This document shows, in pieces, positions 8,714-17,103 of a stretch of 64,000 nt of DNA. How positions within the stretch are numbered: position 1 is the first letter of the stretch; each line of letters starts with the position of its first letter. A program made the translations under genes and the position numbers. The DNA is taken from the NCBI GenBank assembly GCA_035532295.1, contig DATKRH010000019.1:1-64000 (forward strand). The letters run 5' to 3'. The notes below the pieces were generated by a model that saw nothing but the letters and a program-made list of their open reading frames with translations, was not told where the DNA came from and ran no database searches. This DNA is from DASUBV01 sp035532295. Lineage in GTDB: Bacteria; Actinomycetota; Actinomycetes; Streptosporangiales; Streptosporangiaceae.

Positions 8714-9367
8714 ATGACAGACCGACCCGGCGACGGCGCCGAGGCTATGGGCACCGCAGACCAGCGGCGCGCGCAGATGATGGCCGCCGCCCTGGAGGTC
8801 ATCTCCGAGCGCGGCTATGCCGACACTCGCATCGCCGACGTCGCGGGGCGCGCGGGAATCAGCCCGGCGCTGGTGATCTACTACTTCAAGACCAAGGATC
8901 AGCTGCTCACCGAGGCGATCCGGCAGTATGAGGACTCCTGGTACGCCGTGGGGCAGCGCCGGATGGCGGAGCTGCCCACGTCCGCGGCCCGGATCGAGGA
9001 GATCGTGGCCATGAGCTGCCTGCCGGAGGCCGACCCGGAGCCGGCCAGCAGCTGGCAGCTCTGGCTCGACTTCTGGGCTCAGGCGGCCCGCCATCCCGCG
9101 GTCGCCACCGTCCGGCGCGAGTCGGACGAGCGCTGGCGTGACCAGATCGCCGCGCTGGTCGTGGCCGGGCAGGCCGCTGGCGAGTTCCGCGATGCCGACC
9201 CCGGCAGCTTCGCGATCTGCCTCACGGCGCTGATCGACGGGCTGACCGTTCAGATAGCCCTCGAAGACCCGGCGGTTGACCCCGTGGGTGCTTTCGAGCT
9301 ATGCATGCAGTTCGTCGCCGACCAGCTCGGGCTGGACTGGAAGCCCGGTCGCGGTCGGGTGGCGTGA
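8714..9367 (+). CDS. TetR/AcrR family regulator, BetI-like
   Basis: A 217-residue dimeric repressor. The N-terminal HTH is clear: AALEVISERGYADTRIADVAGRAGISPALVIYYFKTKDQL (split here as two adjoining blocks, residues 23-62). The C-terminal ligand domain contains LWLDFWAQAARHP, a pattern typical of the BetI-like branch, whose founder responds to choline. It is divergent from the oxidoreductase operon and next to operator site 2. It is the only TetR gene in the window and thus the best candidate to bind the four related palindromes. The ligand is probably the imported compound or a CoA derivative of it (inference). Confidence 0.88.
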   Translation: MTDRPGDGAEAMGTADQRRAQMMAAALEVISERGYADTRIADVAGRAGISPALVIYYFKTKDQLLTEAIRQYEDSWYAVGQRRMAELPTSAARIEEIVAMSCLPEADPEPASSWQLWLDFWAQAARHPAVATVRRESDERWRDQIAALVVAGQAAGEFRDADPGSFAICLTALIDGLTVQIALEDPAVDPVGAFELCMQFVADQLGLDWKPGRGRVA

Positions 9368-9403
9368 CCAGCGTGGCCGGTGAGTGACCAGCGTGACCGG
9401 TGA
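9364..9403 (+). repeat. 20-bp tandem duplication
   Basis: Two consecutive copies of gtgaccagcgtgrccggtga differing at one base, followed by a partial third copy. The repeat begins at the TetR stop codon and fills most of the gap before potA. Confidence 0.85.
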
Positions 9404-9440
9404 GTGATCGGGAGAGTTCCTAGAAGGGTAGGTGCCCGCC

Positions 9441-10580
9441 ATGCCTGGTGGCCGGATCGAGCTGGTGTCGCTGACCAAGCGATTTGCCGAGGTCGCCGTC
9501 GACGCGATCGACCTGCAGATCGGCAGCGGTGAGTTCTTCTCCCTGCTCGGGCCCTCGGGCTGCGGCAAGACCACCACGCTGCGCCTGATCGCCGGATTCG
9601 AGCAGCCGACCGCCGGCCAGATCCTGCTCGACGGGGTGGACGTCACGGGGGTGCCGCCGCACCAGCGCAACGTCAACACGGTGTTCCAGAGCTATGCCCT
9701 GTTCCCGTTCCTGACCGTCTTCGACAACGTCGCGTTCGGCCTGCGCAACCGGAAGCTGCCCGCCGCCGAGCTGCGCAGCCGGGTGGACGCCGCCCTGGAG
9801 CTGGTCAAGCTCAGCTCGCTGCGCAAGCGGCGGCCAGGTCAGCTGTCGGGCGGCCAGCAGCAGCGGGTCGCCCTGGCCCGGGCGCTGGTGCTGCAGCCGT
9901 CGGTCCTGCTGCTAGACGAGCCGCTCGGGGCCCTGGACGCCAAGCTCCGCCGCTCGCTCAAGGTGGAACTCAAGGCCCTGCAGGAGCAGGTCGGCATCAC
10001 CTTCCTGTACGTCACGCACGACCAGGAAGAGGCGCTGACCATGTCCGACCGGCTGGCGGTCATGCGCGACGGCAAGATCGTGCAGATCGGCGCGCCCAGC
10101 GAGGTCTACGAGGAGCCTGCCGACACCTACGTGGCCGACTTCCTGGGCGTTTCCAACCTGATGGCGGTCGACATCGTCGAGCGCGGACCCGGCGCACGCT
10201 GCCAGGCCAGGCTCGGTGAGACGGTGCTGACCGTGGAGCACGGCGGCCAGGACGCCCCCGATCGCTCGCACGCGGTCATCCGGCCCGAGCGCGTCAAGAT
10301 CGAGGAGTTCGGCTCGGTGGGCCCGAACCGGGTCCCGGCCATGGTCGAGCGGCTGGTCTACCTGGGCTCGGCCACCCAGGTCTTCCTGCGCCTGGCCGCG
10401 GGCGCTGACCTCCAGGTCGTGCTCCAGAACGACGGCAGCGCCGCGGCCATCGCCCAGGGCACCCCCGTGCACGCCTTCCTGGCCCCCGACGCGCTGCGCG
10501 TGCTGTCGGGCGGCGACCAGCTGGCGGACCAGACCGCGGCGGACGCCGCCGAGGCGCAGGACGCGCTCCAGGCCAGCTAA
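9441..10580 (+). CDS. potA: Polyamine-type ABC transporter ATP-binding protein (PotA-like)
   Basis: The ATPase of a spermidine/putrescine-type importer. It shows Walker A (GPSGCGKTT), the signature LSGGQQQRVALARAL, Walker B (VLLLDEPLGALD) and the switch histidine in YVTHDQEEA. The C-terminal TOBE-like domain (from about residue 290) is usual for PotA/UgpC-type subunits. I chose the ATG at 9441, which has AGGTG six bases upstream. A GTG at 9432 is in frame but sits almost on the AAGGG. The gene runs toward potC and stops 4 bp before its end, so the ATPase is transcribed separately from the rest of its transporter. The true substrate is unproven. Confidence 0.92.
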   Translation: MPGGRIELVSLTKRFAEVAVDAIDLQIGSGEFFSLLGPSGCGKTTTLRLIAGFEQPTAGQILLDGVDVTGVPPHQRNVNTVFQSYALFPFLTVFDNVAFGLRNRKLPAAELRSRVDAALELVKLSSLRKRRPGQLSGGQQQRVALARALVLQPSVLLLDEPLGALDAKLRRSLKVELKALQEQVGITFLYVTHDQEEALTMSDRLAVMRDGKIVQIGAPSEVYEEPADTYVADFLGVSNLMAVDIVERGPGARCQARLGETVLTVEHGGQDAPDRSHAVIRPERVKIEEFGSVGPNRVPAMVERLVYLGSATQVFLRLAAGADLQVVLQNDGSAAAIAQGTPVHAFLAPDALRVLSGGDQLADQTAADAAEAQDALQAS

Positions 10581-10584
10581 TCCC

Positions 10585-11523
10585 CTATTCCGCCCCGGCG
10601 ATGGTGACCAGGGCCTGACGGCCGTCGATGCGCTCGCCGCGGGTCATCCAGCGGTAGCCGATGAAGCCGAGACCCGCCACGACGAACGACATCACGAGCA
10701 TGATCGTCGCCAGCGCGTTGAGCGCCGGGCCGCCGTTGCCGCCGTGCTGCGTGGAGTAGATGATCACCGACATCGGGGTGTTGCCGGCATTGGACGACAG
10801 CAGGTCGACGATCACGAAGTCGTCGATGACCCCGGAAAACACCAGGATGGCACTGGCGAAGATGGCCGGGGTCAGCAGCGGGAGCAGGACCCGGCGCATC
10901 GTCTGGAGCTGCGTCGCGCCCAGGTCGGCGGCCGCCTCCTCGTACTGCCGCCCGATGCCCACCAGGCGCGCCTGCACGATGATGGCGGGCCAGCTCACGT
11001 TCCAGGTGACCAGGCCCAGTACCTCGGCCAGGGTGCCGAGCTGGATGCCGCTGAACAGCTTGGTGAAGACGAAGAACATCGCCACGCCGAAGATCAGCTC
11101 GGGCACGACAAACGACAGGATCATCACGAAGTTGAAGCTGGCGGAGACCTTGCTGCGCCACCGGTTGATCCCCAGGGCGAACGCCACCCCGATGGGCACG
11201 GCGATCAGCGTCGTGTAGGCCGACAGCCTCAGCGTGGTGAACACCGCGCTTTGCAGCTGCGGGTTATGGAAGACGGAGTTGACCGGGTCGCCCCAGTACC
11301 AGCGGATCGACAGGCCCTGGTAGGTGGCCTGCGACTTGCCCTTGTTGAACGAGAACAGGACGGCGATGGCGATCGGGGCCAGCGACCAGATGAGGTAGAG
11401 CCAGGTGAAGCCCTCGAGGAACCAGGGGTGCCGCCACGGATTGCGCCAGGGCCGGGTCCGGGCGCCGCCGCCCGCGCCCGCGGGGGTATCCGAGGTGCGC
11501 GACGGGGCGGTCACGCTGGTCAT
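10585..11523 (-). CDS. potC: Polyamine-type ABC transporter permease (PotC-like)
   Basis: A 312-residue inner-membrane permease of the binding-protein-dependent family with about six membrane segments. The EAA loop appears as YEEAAADLGATQLQTMRRVLLPLL, where EAA-x3-G is the contact site for the ATPase. An N-terminal Pro/Gly/Arg-rich tail precedes the first helix. The start overlaps the stop of potB (ATGA), implying translational coupling. It is last in the operon potD-potB-potC and faces potA head on. Confidence 0.92.
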   Translation of the reverse strand: MTSVTAPSRTSDTPAGAGGGARTRPWRNPWRHPWFLEGFTWLYLIWSLAPIAIAVLFSFNKGKSQATYQGLSIRWYWGDPVNSVFHNPQLQSAVFTTLRLSAYTTLIAVPIGVAFALGINRWRSKVSASFNFVMILSFVVPELIFGVAMFFVFTKLFSGIQLGTLAEVLGLVTWNVSWPAIIVQARLVGIGRQYEEAAADLGATQLQTMRRVLLPLLTPAIFASAILVFSGVIDDFVIVDLLSSNAGNTPMSVIIYSTQHGGNGGPALNALATIMLVMSFVVAGLGFIGYRWMTRGERIDGRQALVTIAGAE

Positions 11524-12437
11524 GACGCCTCCCGGGACGAGCGGTTGGTGGCCACGACGTAGTAGATCATCGGCGCGATCAGGACGATCAGCACCAGCAG
11601 GGACAAGATCGCGCCCTGGCCCTGGAGGCCGGGCGTGCCGAGCTGGCCCTGGATCAGGTTGCCGATCATGGAGGTGTTCGGCGCCCCGGACAGCAGCTGG
11701 TTGGTGAAGTAGTCACCGACCATGGGCAGCACGGTGATCAGCATCCCGGTCAGGATCGGCTGCCGGGACAGCGGCAGCGTTATGCGCCAGAACGTCCGCA
11801 GCCGGCTCAGGCCAAGGTCGCGGCCGGCCTCGATCAGCGACGGGTCGATCCGGTCCAGCCCGGCGTACAGGACCAGGATCAGGTACGGGATGTACCCGTA
11901 GACCAGGCCCAGGATCACCGTGATCGAGTGGCCGCCCAGCCAGTTGACTGGCTGGGCGATGATGTGCAGGGACGTCAGCACCTTGTTCACGTAGCCGCTG
12001 GTCTGCAGCAGGTCGATCCAGGCCAGCATCCGCATCATGTAGCTGATCCAGAACGGCGCGATCAGCAGGACCAGGAACAGGCCCTTGCGCCGGCCGGCGA
12101 AACGGCTGACGAAGTACGCCGTCGGGTAGCCGATGACCAGGCAGAGCAGCGACGCGACCACGACGTAGATGACTGTCCGCAGCACAATGGGGCCGGCGAA
12201 TGATCCCGCGCCGAACAGGTCGTGCCACACGTTGCTCAGGTTCGCCGAGCTCCAGTGCAACGGGTTGTAGACGGCGACGGGCAGCTCCAGGACCCGGTTG
12301 AGCTTGCCCTCACCGATGGCGAGCACGGCATAGAACGGCACGATGAACAGGACGGCTAGCCACAGGATCCCGGGCGCGGCCAGCAGCACCCAGAACGCCT
12401 TCGACTGCCGAGCTTGCGTCGCCACCCTCCTCGTCAC
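11520..12437 (-). CDS. potB: Polyamine-type ABC transporter permease (PotB-like)
   Basis: The partner permease of PotC, with about six membrane segments and an EAA-type loop (LIEAGRDLGLSRLRTFWRITLPLS). The frame is open upstream into potD, but a GTG at 12437, one base after the potD stop, gives an N-terminus VTRRVATQARQSKAFW that fits the family, so I start it there. It overlaps potC by 4 bp. Confidence 0.9.
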   Translation of the reverse strand: MTRRVATQARQSKAFWVLLAAPGILWLAVLFIVPFYAVLAIGEGKLNRVLELPVAVYNPLHWSSANLSNVWHDLFGAGSFAGPIVLRTVIYVVVASLLCLVIGYPTAYFVSRFAGRRKGLFLVLLIAPFWISYMMRMLAWIDLLQTSGYVNKVLTSLHIIAQPVNWLGGHSITVILGLVYGYIPYLILVLYAGLDRIDPSLIEAGRDLGLSRLRTFWRITLPLSRQPILTGMLITVLPMVGDYFTNQLLSGAPNTSMIGNLIQGQLGTPGLQGQGAILSLLVLIVLIAPMIYYVVATNRSSREAS

Positions 12438-12438
12438 C

Positions 12439-13701
12439 CTAGATCCCGTTGCTCGCGACGAGCCACGCCTGCTGCCACAGGGCGTCGGCGTCGACCGGTA
12501 GCTGGAGCTCGCCGACACCGCGCCGGAAGTAGGACGGCAGGACGGCCGTGGACATCAGGCTGGGCGGCAGCAGTTTCTCCTTGACCAGTCGCTGCGGGGT
12601 GATCTCGTTCAGCGGCTGCATGTAGCCGTTGAAGCTGATGTTCTCCAGCACGTTCGGCAGGTCGAGCAGGTAGTTCAGGAAGGCGTGCGCGAGCACGGGG
12701 CTGGTGGCTGAGCGCAGCACGGTGTTGGTGTCGTTGGCCACCGGCCCGCGCCCGTCGGCGGGGAACCAGTAGCCGACGACCTCCACCGGCGTGCCCTTGG
12801 GCATGTAGTACGGGGACGCCGCCATGTCGCCGGACCAGGCGGTGTGGATCCAGGTCTGGCCATCGGGGATCTCGGTGAAGTCGTTGTTGTCGATATGCAC
12901 GTTCACCAGGCGGACCAGATCCTGCAGCGTCTGCCGGGACAGGTCGATCTGGGCCTTGCTCGTGGTGTTGAGGTTGAAGATCCCGTTCTTCATCAGGCCG
13001 AGGCTGATGCCCTCGCGGTAGTCGTCGAGGATGGCGACCTTGCCCTGGTACTTGGGCTGCCACGGCATCGCCCACGGGTTCTTCATCGCGTACGGGTTCT
13101 CGTGCACGAAGTCCTTCCGCCACGAGATGCCCGTCGTGTAAATCGTGTACGGGACGGTGTACTTCCAGCCCTGGTCGTAGAACGGGTTCGTGAAATCCGG
13201 CCAGGCCTGAGCGATGTTCGGAATGTAACTGTGGTTGAGCGGCTGGATCAGCCTGGACGCGATGAGCTGCCCCAGGACATCGACGGTCACGCCCATGAAG
13301 ACATCGAACTTCAGGCCGCTGCGCAGCTTCGACAGTGCCTCGTCCATGGTGTTGAACGTGGTCACGACGACCTTGCACTTGTACTTCTTGGCGAAGTGGT
13401 TGACGCAGGACTGGTTGAGGTAGGCGACCCAGTTGAAGATCTGCAGGGTCGCGCCGGTCTCGGGCCGCAGGCCGCTGGCGATGGCCGCGTTGTCGGCCGT
13501 GGGCCAGCTCACCGGGTTGTTCGGGCGCGGCAGCGGGACGGCGGCGCCGCCGGTCAGGAAGGGCGCGCACGCGTCGATCAGGGAGCCCGCGCCGCCCGCC
13601 AGCAGCGCGGCAGCGGCGCCGCGCTGCAACGCCGCCCGCCGGGAGAGGCCCTGCGTCCGACGACGACTGCCGTCGGGCCGCCAGCCCTCTCGTGGGTGCA
13701 T
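12439..13701 (-). CDS. potD: Extracellular solute-binding lipoprotein (PotD-like), Tat signal
   Basis: The substrate-capturing protein of the importer, 420 residues. The N-terminus has a twin-arginine motif (GLSRRAALQRG) and a lipobox-like GSLIDAC, so it is likely exported folded and lipid-anchored. The mature part resembles PotD/PotF periplasmic binding proteins (LQIFNWVAYLNQSCVNHF near residue 70; IFNW is a recurrent PotD feature). It is first in the potDBC operon. A variant of the shared TetR operator lies 68 bp upstream. Polyamine specificity cannot be confirmed from sequence alone. Confidence 0.9.
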   Translation of the reverse strand: MHPREGWRPDGSRRRTQGLSRRAALQRGAAAALLAGGAGSLIDACAPFLTGGAAVPLPRPNNPVSWPTADNAAIASGLRPETGATLQIFNWVAYLNQSCVNHFAKKYKCKVVVTTFNTMDEALSKLRSGLKFDVFMGVTVDVLGQLIASRLIQPLNHSYIPNIAQAWPDFTNPFYDQGWKYTVPYTIYTTGISWRKDFVHENPYAMKNPWAMPWQPKYQGKVAILDDYREGISLGLMKNGIFNLNTTSKAQIDLSRQTLQDLVRLVNVHIDNNDFTEIPDGQTWIHTAWSGDMAASPYYMPKGTPVEVVGYWFPADGRGPVANDTNTVLRSATSPVLAHAFLNYLLDLPNVLENISFNGYMQPLNEITPQRLVKEKLLPPSLMSTAVLPSYFRRGVGELQLPVDADALWQQAWLVASNGI

Positions 13702-13768
13702 TAACCCCCGCCTTTCGTGCGCAGTGCCACTGACCCCGGGCGCTGTGCCATCCGACCACTGGCGATCG

Positions 13769-13790
13769 TTGACTGAACGATCGGTCAGCC
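13769..13790. promoter_or_regulatory. TetR-type operator variant, site 3
   Basis: TTGACTGAACGATCGGTCAG shares its first ten bases with site 1, but its palindrome is longer (CTGAACGATCGGTCAG, 13773-13788, one mismatched pair). It lies upstream of potD. I see no clear promoter overlapping it. It may be a weaker site for the same repressor or belong to another TetR protein. Confidence 0.5.
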
Positions 13791-13858
13791 CGGTTACATC
13801 TGCTTAGGACTACTCTGGCCCGCCCGCGAGTGCAAGACCTGCCAGGGAAAAGCTGAGA

Positions 13859-15442
13859 CTATTTCGCCAGGGTCGCGTCTTTGACGGCGGCGGCGAAGGT
13901 CGCGAAGTTGTCGATGAAACGGTCGATATCCGCCTCGTCGTGCTGGACCGAGATCAGCCACTGCTCGATCTTTCCCCACGGCGGCAGGAACACGCCACCG
14001 TTGTGCTGGAACAGCCAGTGCGCCTGGCTGTAGGAGTCCTCGATGCCCCGGAAGCCGCGGAAGTCGCGGACCGGCTCGTCGGAGAACACCACGCAGCCCT
14101 TGGCGCCCACCGAGACCACATGCGCGCGGAGGCCATTGCGCGCGATCTCGCGTTCCAGCCCCTCCACGGCGCGCAGGCGCAGCTTCTCTATGCGCTCGTA
14201 GGCGGCTGGCGTCGCTACCTCGCACAGCATGGCGCGGGCCGCCGCCATCGCCAGCGGGTTTCCGTTGAAGGTGCCGACCATCTCGTAGTCGCCGTTGGCG
14301 ACGTGCGCCATCACGTCGGCGGTGCCGCCAACCGCGGCCACCGCGACACCGCCGCCGATCGCCTTGGCCAGGCAGGCAATGTCCGGGGTGACGCCGGTCA
14401 CGCCGGTGGCGCCGCCGGGACCCGCCGTCAGGCCGGTCTTGACCTCGTCGAAGGTGAGCAGCGCGCCATGAGCGTGCAGCAGGTCCGTCAGGCCCGCCAG
14501 GTAGCCGGGCTCTGGCCGGATGATCCCGGCGTTCATCATGATCGGCTCGATGATCATCCCGGCGATCTGGCCGGGATGCTCGGCCAGCAGGGCGCCGACC
14601 GCGGCCAGGTCATTGAAGCCGACGACCAGGGTCAGGTCGGTGAATGCCCGCGGGACGCCGCTGCTGGACGGCACCGGGACCGGCCGGCCGGGCGGGCCGA
14701 TCTCGTCATCGTCCTCCGGGCAGACCGACACCTGGACCGAGTCGTGATGGCCGTGGTACCCGCCCTCGACCTTGATGATCAGATCGCGGCCCGTGATCGC
14801 GCGCATCAGGTGGATCGCGTCCATGGTCGCCTCGGTGCCCGAGTTCGCGAACCGCCACTGCGGCAGCCCGAACCGCCGGGCCAGTTCCTGCGCCACCGCG
14901 ATCGCCGTGCGGGTGGGCTGGGCGAAGTGGGTGCCGAGAGCCGCCTGCGACCGGATCGCATCCACGATCGCCGGGTGCCCGTGCCCGGCCAGGGCGGCGC
15001 CGTAGCCGCCGTGCAGGTCCACGTACTCGTTGCCGTCGACGTCATAGATCTTCGAGCCCTGGCCATGGCTCAGCCACACCGGCTGCGGGCTGGTGATCTG
15101 CCAGCTGGAGGTCACTCCGCCGGCCAGGGCACTGGCGGCTAGCGCCGCCAGCCGCCGCGACTCGGGCTGGCGGTGGGCGAAGATCTGCTCCTGGGCGGTG
15201 ATGATCTCACCCAGCGACGGCGGCCCCTGGCTCCCCTGACTCGCCTGCTCGTGCGGGCCCTGCTCGTGCGGGCCCTGCTCGTGCGGGACGGGATTCGCGG
15301 GCTGGCGAGGAGCGGCAACGGCGGACGGCCCTTCTAGCCGGGCCCGGTCTAGCTGGCCTGGGTCTAGCGGGCCCTGGTCTGGATCGTGCTGTTCTGGATC
15401 GTGCTGGTCCGGATCGTGCTGAACGGCCTGTCTGGCGGCCAT
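13859..15442 (-). CDS. Class III PLP aminotransferase (GSA aminomutase-like)
   Basis: A 527-residue fold-type I aminotransferase resembling glutamate-1-semialdehyde aminomutase. Visible features are YVDLHGGYGAALAGHGHPAI, the cofactor region FANSGTEATMDAIHLMR, the Asp block LLTFDEVKTGL and the lysine motif CLAKAIGGG. The first 90 residues are an extension rich in Gln, His, Asp and Pro (QHDPDQHDPEQ, then HEQGP repeats), so the true start could be downstream. I keep the ATG at 15442 because it has a GAGGAG site and lies 19 bp from operator site 4. It is not likely to serve haem synthesis here. Amine or amino-acid transamination within the regulon is more plausible (inference). Confidence 0.88.
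   Translation of the reverse strand: MAARQAVQHDPDQHDPEQHDPDQGPLDPGQLDRARLEGPSAVAAPRQPANPVPHEQGPHEQGPHEQASQGSQGPPSLGEIITAQEQIFAHRQPESRRLAALAASALAGGVTSSWQITSPQPVWLSHGQGSKIYDVDGNEYVDLHGGYGAALAGHGHPAIVDAIRSQAALGTHFAQPTRTAIAVAQELARRFGLPQWRFANSGTEATMDAIHLMRAITGRDLIIKVEGGYHGHHDSVQVSVCPEDDDEIGPPGRPVPVPSSSGVPRAFTDLTLVVGFNDLAAVGALLAEHPGQIAGMIIEPIMMNAGIIRPEPGYLAGLTDLLHAHGALLTFDEVKTGLTAGPGGATGVTGVTPDIACLAKAIGGGVAVAAVGGTADVMAHVANGDYEMVGTFNGNPLAMAAARAMLCEVATPAAYERIEKLRLRAVEGLEREIARNGLRAHVVSVGAKGCVVFSDEPVRDFRGFRGIEDSYSQAHWLFQHNGGVFLPPWGKIEQWLISVQHDEADIDRFIDNFATFAAAVKDATLAK
15245..15289 (-). repeat. 15-bp tandem repeat in the aminotransferase 5' region
   Basis: Three consecutive copies of ctgctcgtgcgggcc (last with one change) encode the HEQGP repeats. 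A second short repeat based on ggatcgtgctg lies at 15379-15421 and encodes the QHDP units. Confidence 0.85.
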
Positions 15443-15460
15443 ATCCCGCTCCTCACGCGG

Positions 15461-15480
15461 TTGACTGAATGTTCAGTCTA
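15461..15480. promoter_or_regulatory. TetR-type operator, site 4
   Basis: TTGACTGAATGTTCAGTCTA, identical over 20 bp to site 2 although almost 7 kb away. It sits 19 bp from the aminotransferase start, the same spacing as site 2 to its gene. Its edge supplies a -10 box. Confidence 0.8.
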
Positions 15481-15504
15481 AGTCGCGGCCGACGGGACTG
15501 GCAA
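15475..15504 (-). promoter_or_regulatory. Promoter of the aminotransferase gene
   Basis: Minus-strand TTGCCA (15504-15499), an 18-bp spacer and TAGACT (15480-15475) inside operator site 4. Match by eye. Confidence 0.55.
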
Positions 15505-15578
15505 GCACGGGCCAGGCAGGCCAGCGGGGCCGGGCAGCGCTGGGCGGGGCGTTATCAGTGATGCGATGAGTGGTGACG

Positions 15579-15947
15579 TCAGTGGGCGGCGTTGAGCCGG
15601 ATGGTGACGATGCGCAGGACCACGCGCCAGCCGAGCAGGAACAGCGCCAGGAACGCGAGCGCGACGATGATGAAGGCAGCTGCGGTGCCCTGACCCGCCA
15701 GGACCCGGATCGCCATGCCGACGGCCGCGGCACCCAGCCACGCGCCCATGCCGCTCGGCACGATGGCCAGCGGCCGACGCCAGGCCCGGGACCCGATCAG
15801 GCCGACGGCCAGGCCGGCCAGGAAGGGCCAGGCGGTATGCCACAATCCGGCCAAGGTGGCACCGTCGTGATGGGTATGCCGGCCGATCGCCACGAACGCG
15901 AGCACGGAGCAGACATCGAGGATGGTGCTGCCGACCGCGGAGCGCAT
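15579..15947 (-). CDS. DUF3054 family membrane protein
   Basis: A 122-residue integral membrane protein with four hydrophobic segments. It has the family's overall pattern: an early Asp in the first helix (SVLAFVAIGRHTHHDG), the WPFLAGLAVGLIG helix and a final helix ending in WRVVLRI. Biochemical function of the family is unknown. It stands alone, downstream of no obvious promoter partner, and is separated from the aminotransferase by operator site 4. Confidence 0.8.
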   Translation of the reverse strand: MRSAVGSTILDVCSVLAFVAIGRHTHHDGATLAGLWHTAWPFLAGLAVGLIGSRAWRRPLAIVPSGMGAWLGAAAVGMAIRVLAGQGTAAAFIIVALAFLALFLLGWRVVLRIVTIRLNAAH

Positions 15948-16140
15948 GGGCCCAGGCTAGCGACTCCATCGATCGGAACGGTCCGGCCGGGGCGATTGTG
16001 CCGCGGCCATCGCCAGATCGGGCTTATGGCCTATGCTGCGGGCACATGTTCCGCCCTCCGATCACCCTCCAGCTCACCCTCCAGCTCGCCCCCAAGCTGT
16101 TGGCTGCCGCCGCCCGGCGGCGGCGGGGTGCCGCCGGGGA

Positions 16141-17073
16141 ATGGGCGGGCCCGCGGTGATCGTCGCCGTGACCCTCGATCCCGCCGTCCACGTCAGTTAC
16201 GAGACGAAACGGCTGGTTCCCGGCACCACCCACGAGGTAGGGCGGGTCCGTTATCGTGCGGGCGGGCGGGGACCGGCCGTGGCCCGCATGCTGCATACCT
16301 TCGGCCACGAGGTGGTGGCGGCCGGCCTGGCGGGCGGCACGGCCGGCGAGCTGATCCGGGCCGAGCTGGCCCGGCGCGGCGTGCCGACCCAGTTCACGCC
16401 GATCGCCATGGAATCTCGACGGGTTGTCGAGGTGGCCGACTCCGGCGCGGGGACCACGACCAGCTTCGGTGAGCCGTCGCCCTACATCACCACCGAGGAG
16501 CTGGGCCGGCTCGCCGCCGACTACCGTGACCTGCTCGACGGGGCCAGCGCGGTCGTGCTCTGCGGCGGGCTCCCCGACGGCCTGCCGCCGGAGATCTATG
16601 GCACCTTCGCGACGTACGCGGCGGAGGCCGGCGTCCCCGTCGTGCTCGACGCGGGCGGCAGCGCCCTCTGGCACGGCGCGGCCCGGCGTCCCGCGCTGGC
16701 CATGCCGGAGCCGCAGCCCGATGCCGACCCGGCGGCAGACTGCGCCCGGCTGGTGGCCGCCGGCGTTGGCGCCGCGGCGACCATGTCCGGGGAGACGGTC
16801 AGCGTCCTGACCGCTCAGGGGGAGTGGCGCGCCCGGCTGGCTGGGCCGGGCTGGCCGACGTCAGTGGACCCGGCCGGCGACGGCAGGCCCGCGATGTCGC
16901 GCGACGCCCTCGTGGCCGGATTCGTTCCCGGTGTGGCACTCGGCTGGTCCTGGTCCGACAGTCTCAAGCACGCGGTCAGCCTCGCCGCGTCGGCCGATCA
17001 GGCGGGCAGGGTCGACCTCGTGACCTATGAGCGGTTGCTGCCGCAGGTCGTCGTCGAGAGCCTGGCCGGCTAG
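16141..17073 (+). CDS. PfkB-family sugar kinase-like protein, degenerate motifs
   Basis: About 310 residues from the ATG at 16141. The open frame extends back to 16033, but the extra N-terminus is Pro/Arg-rich and unlike the family. The start VIVAVTLDPAVHVSYE and overall length match 1-phosphofructokinase/tagatose-6-phosphate kinase. However, the usual substrate motif (GGKGINVAR type) reads AGGRGPAVARML. The usual active-site GAGD is replaced by MSRD within PAGDGRPAMSRDALVAGF. The Asp before ALVAGF is retained. It could be an altered kinase or a non-catalytic binding protein. No sugar operon is visible nearby. Confidence 0.75.
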   Translation: MGGPAVIVAVTLDPAVHVSYETKRLVPGTTHEVGRVRYRAGGRGPAVARMLHTFGHEVVAAGLAGGTAGELIRAELARRGVPTQFTPIAMESRRVVEVADSGAGTTTSFGEPSPYITTEELGRLAADYRDLLDGASAVVLCGGLPDGLPPEIYGTFATYAAEAGVPVVLDAGGSALWHGAARRPALAMPEPQPDADPAADCARLVAAGVGAAATMSGETVSVLTAQGEWRARLAGPGWPTSVDPAGDGRPAMSRDALVAGFVPGVALGWSWSDSLKHAVSLAASADQAGRVDLVTYERLLPQVVVESLAG

Positions 17074-17103
17074 CGCCGTCCAGGTCAGTGCGCGCGGGCT
17101 CGA

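Noticed and set aside
16033..16140. N-terminal 36 codons of the PfkB-like frame
   Set aside because: Pro/His/Arg-rich, unlike the family. ATG 16141 starts at the first conserved strand.
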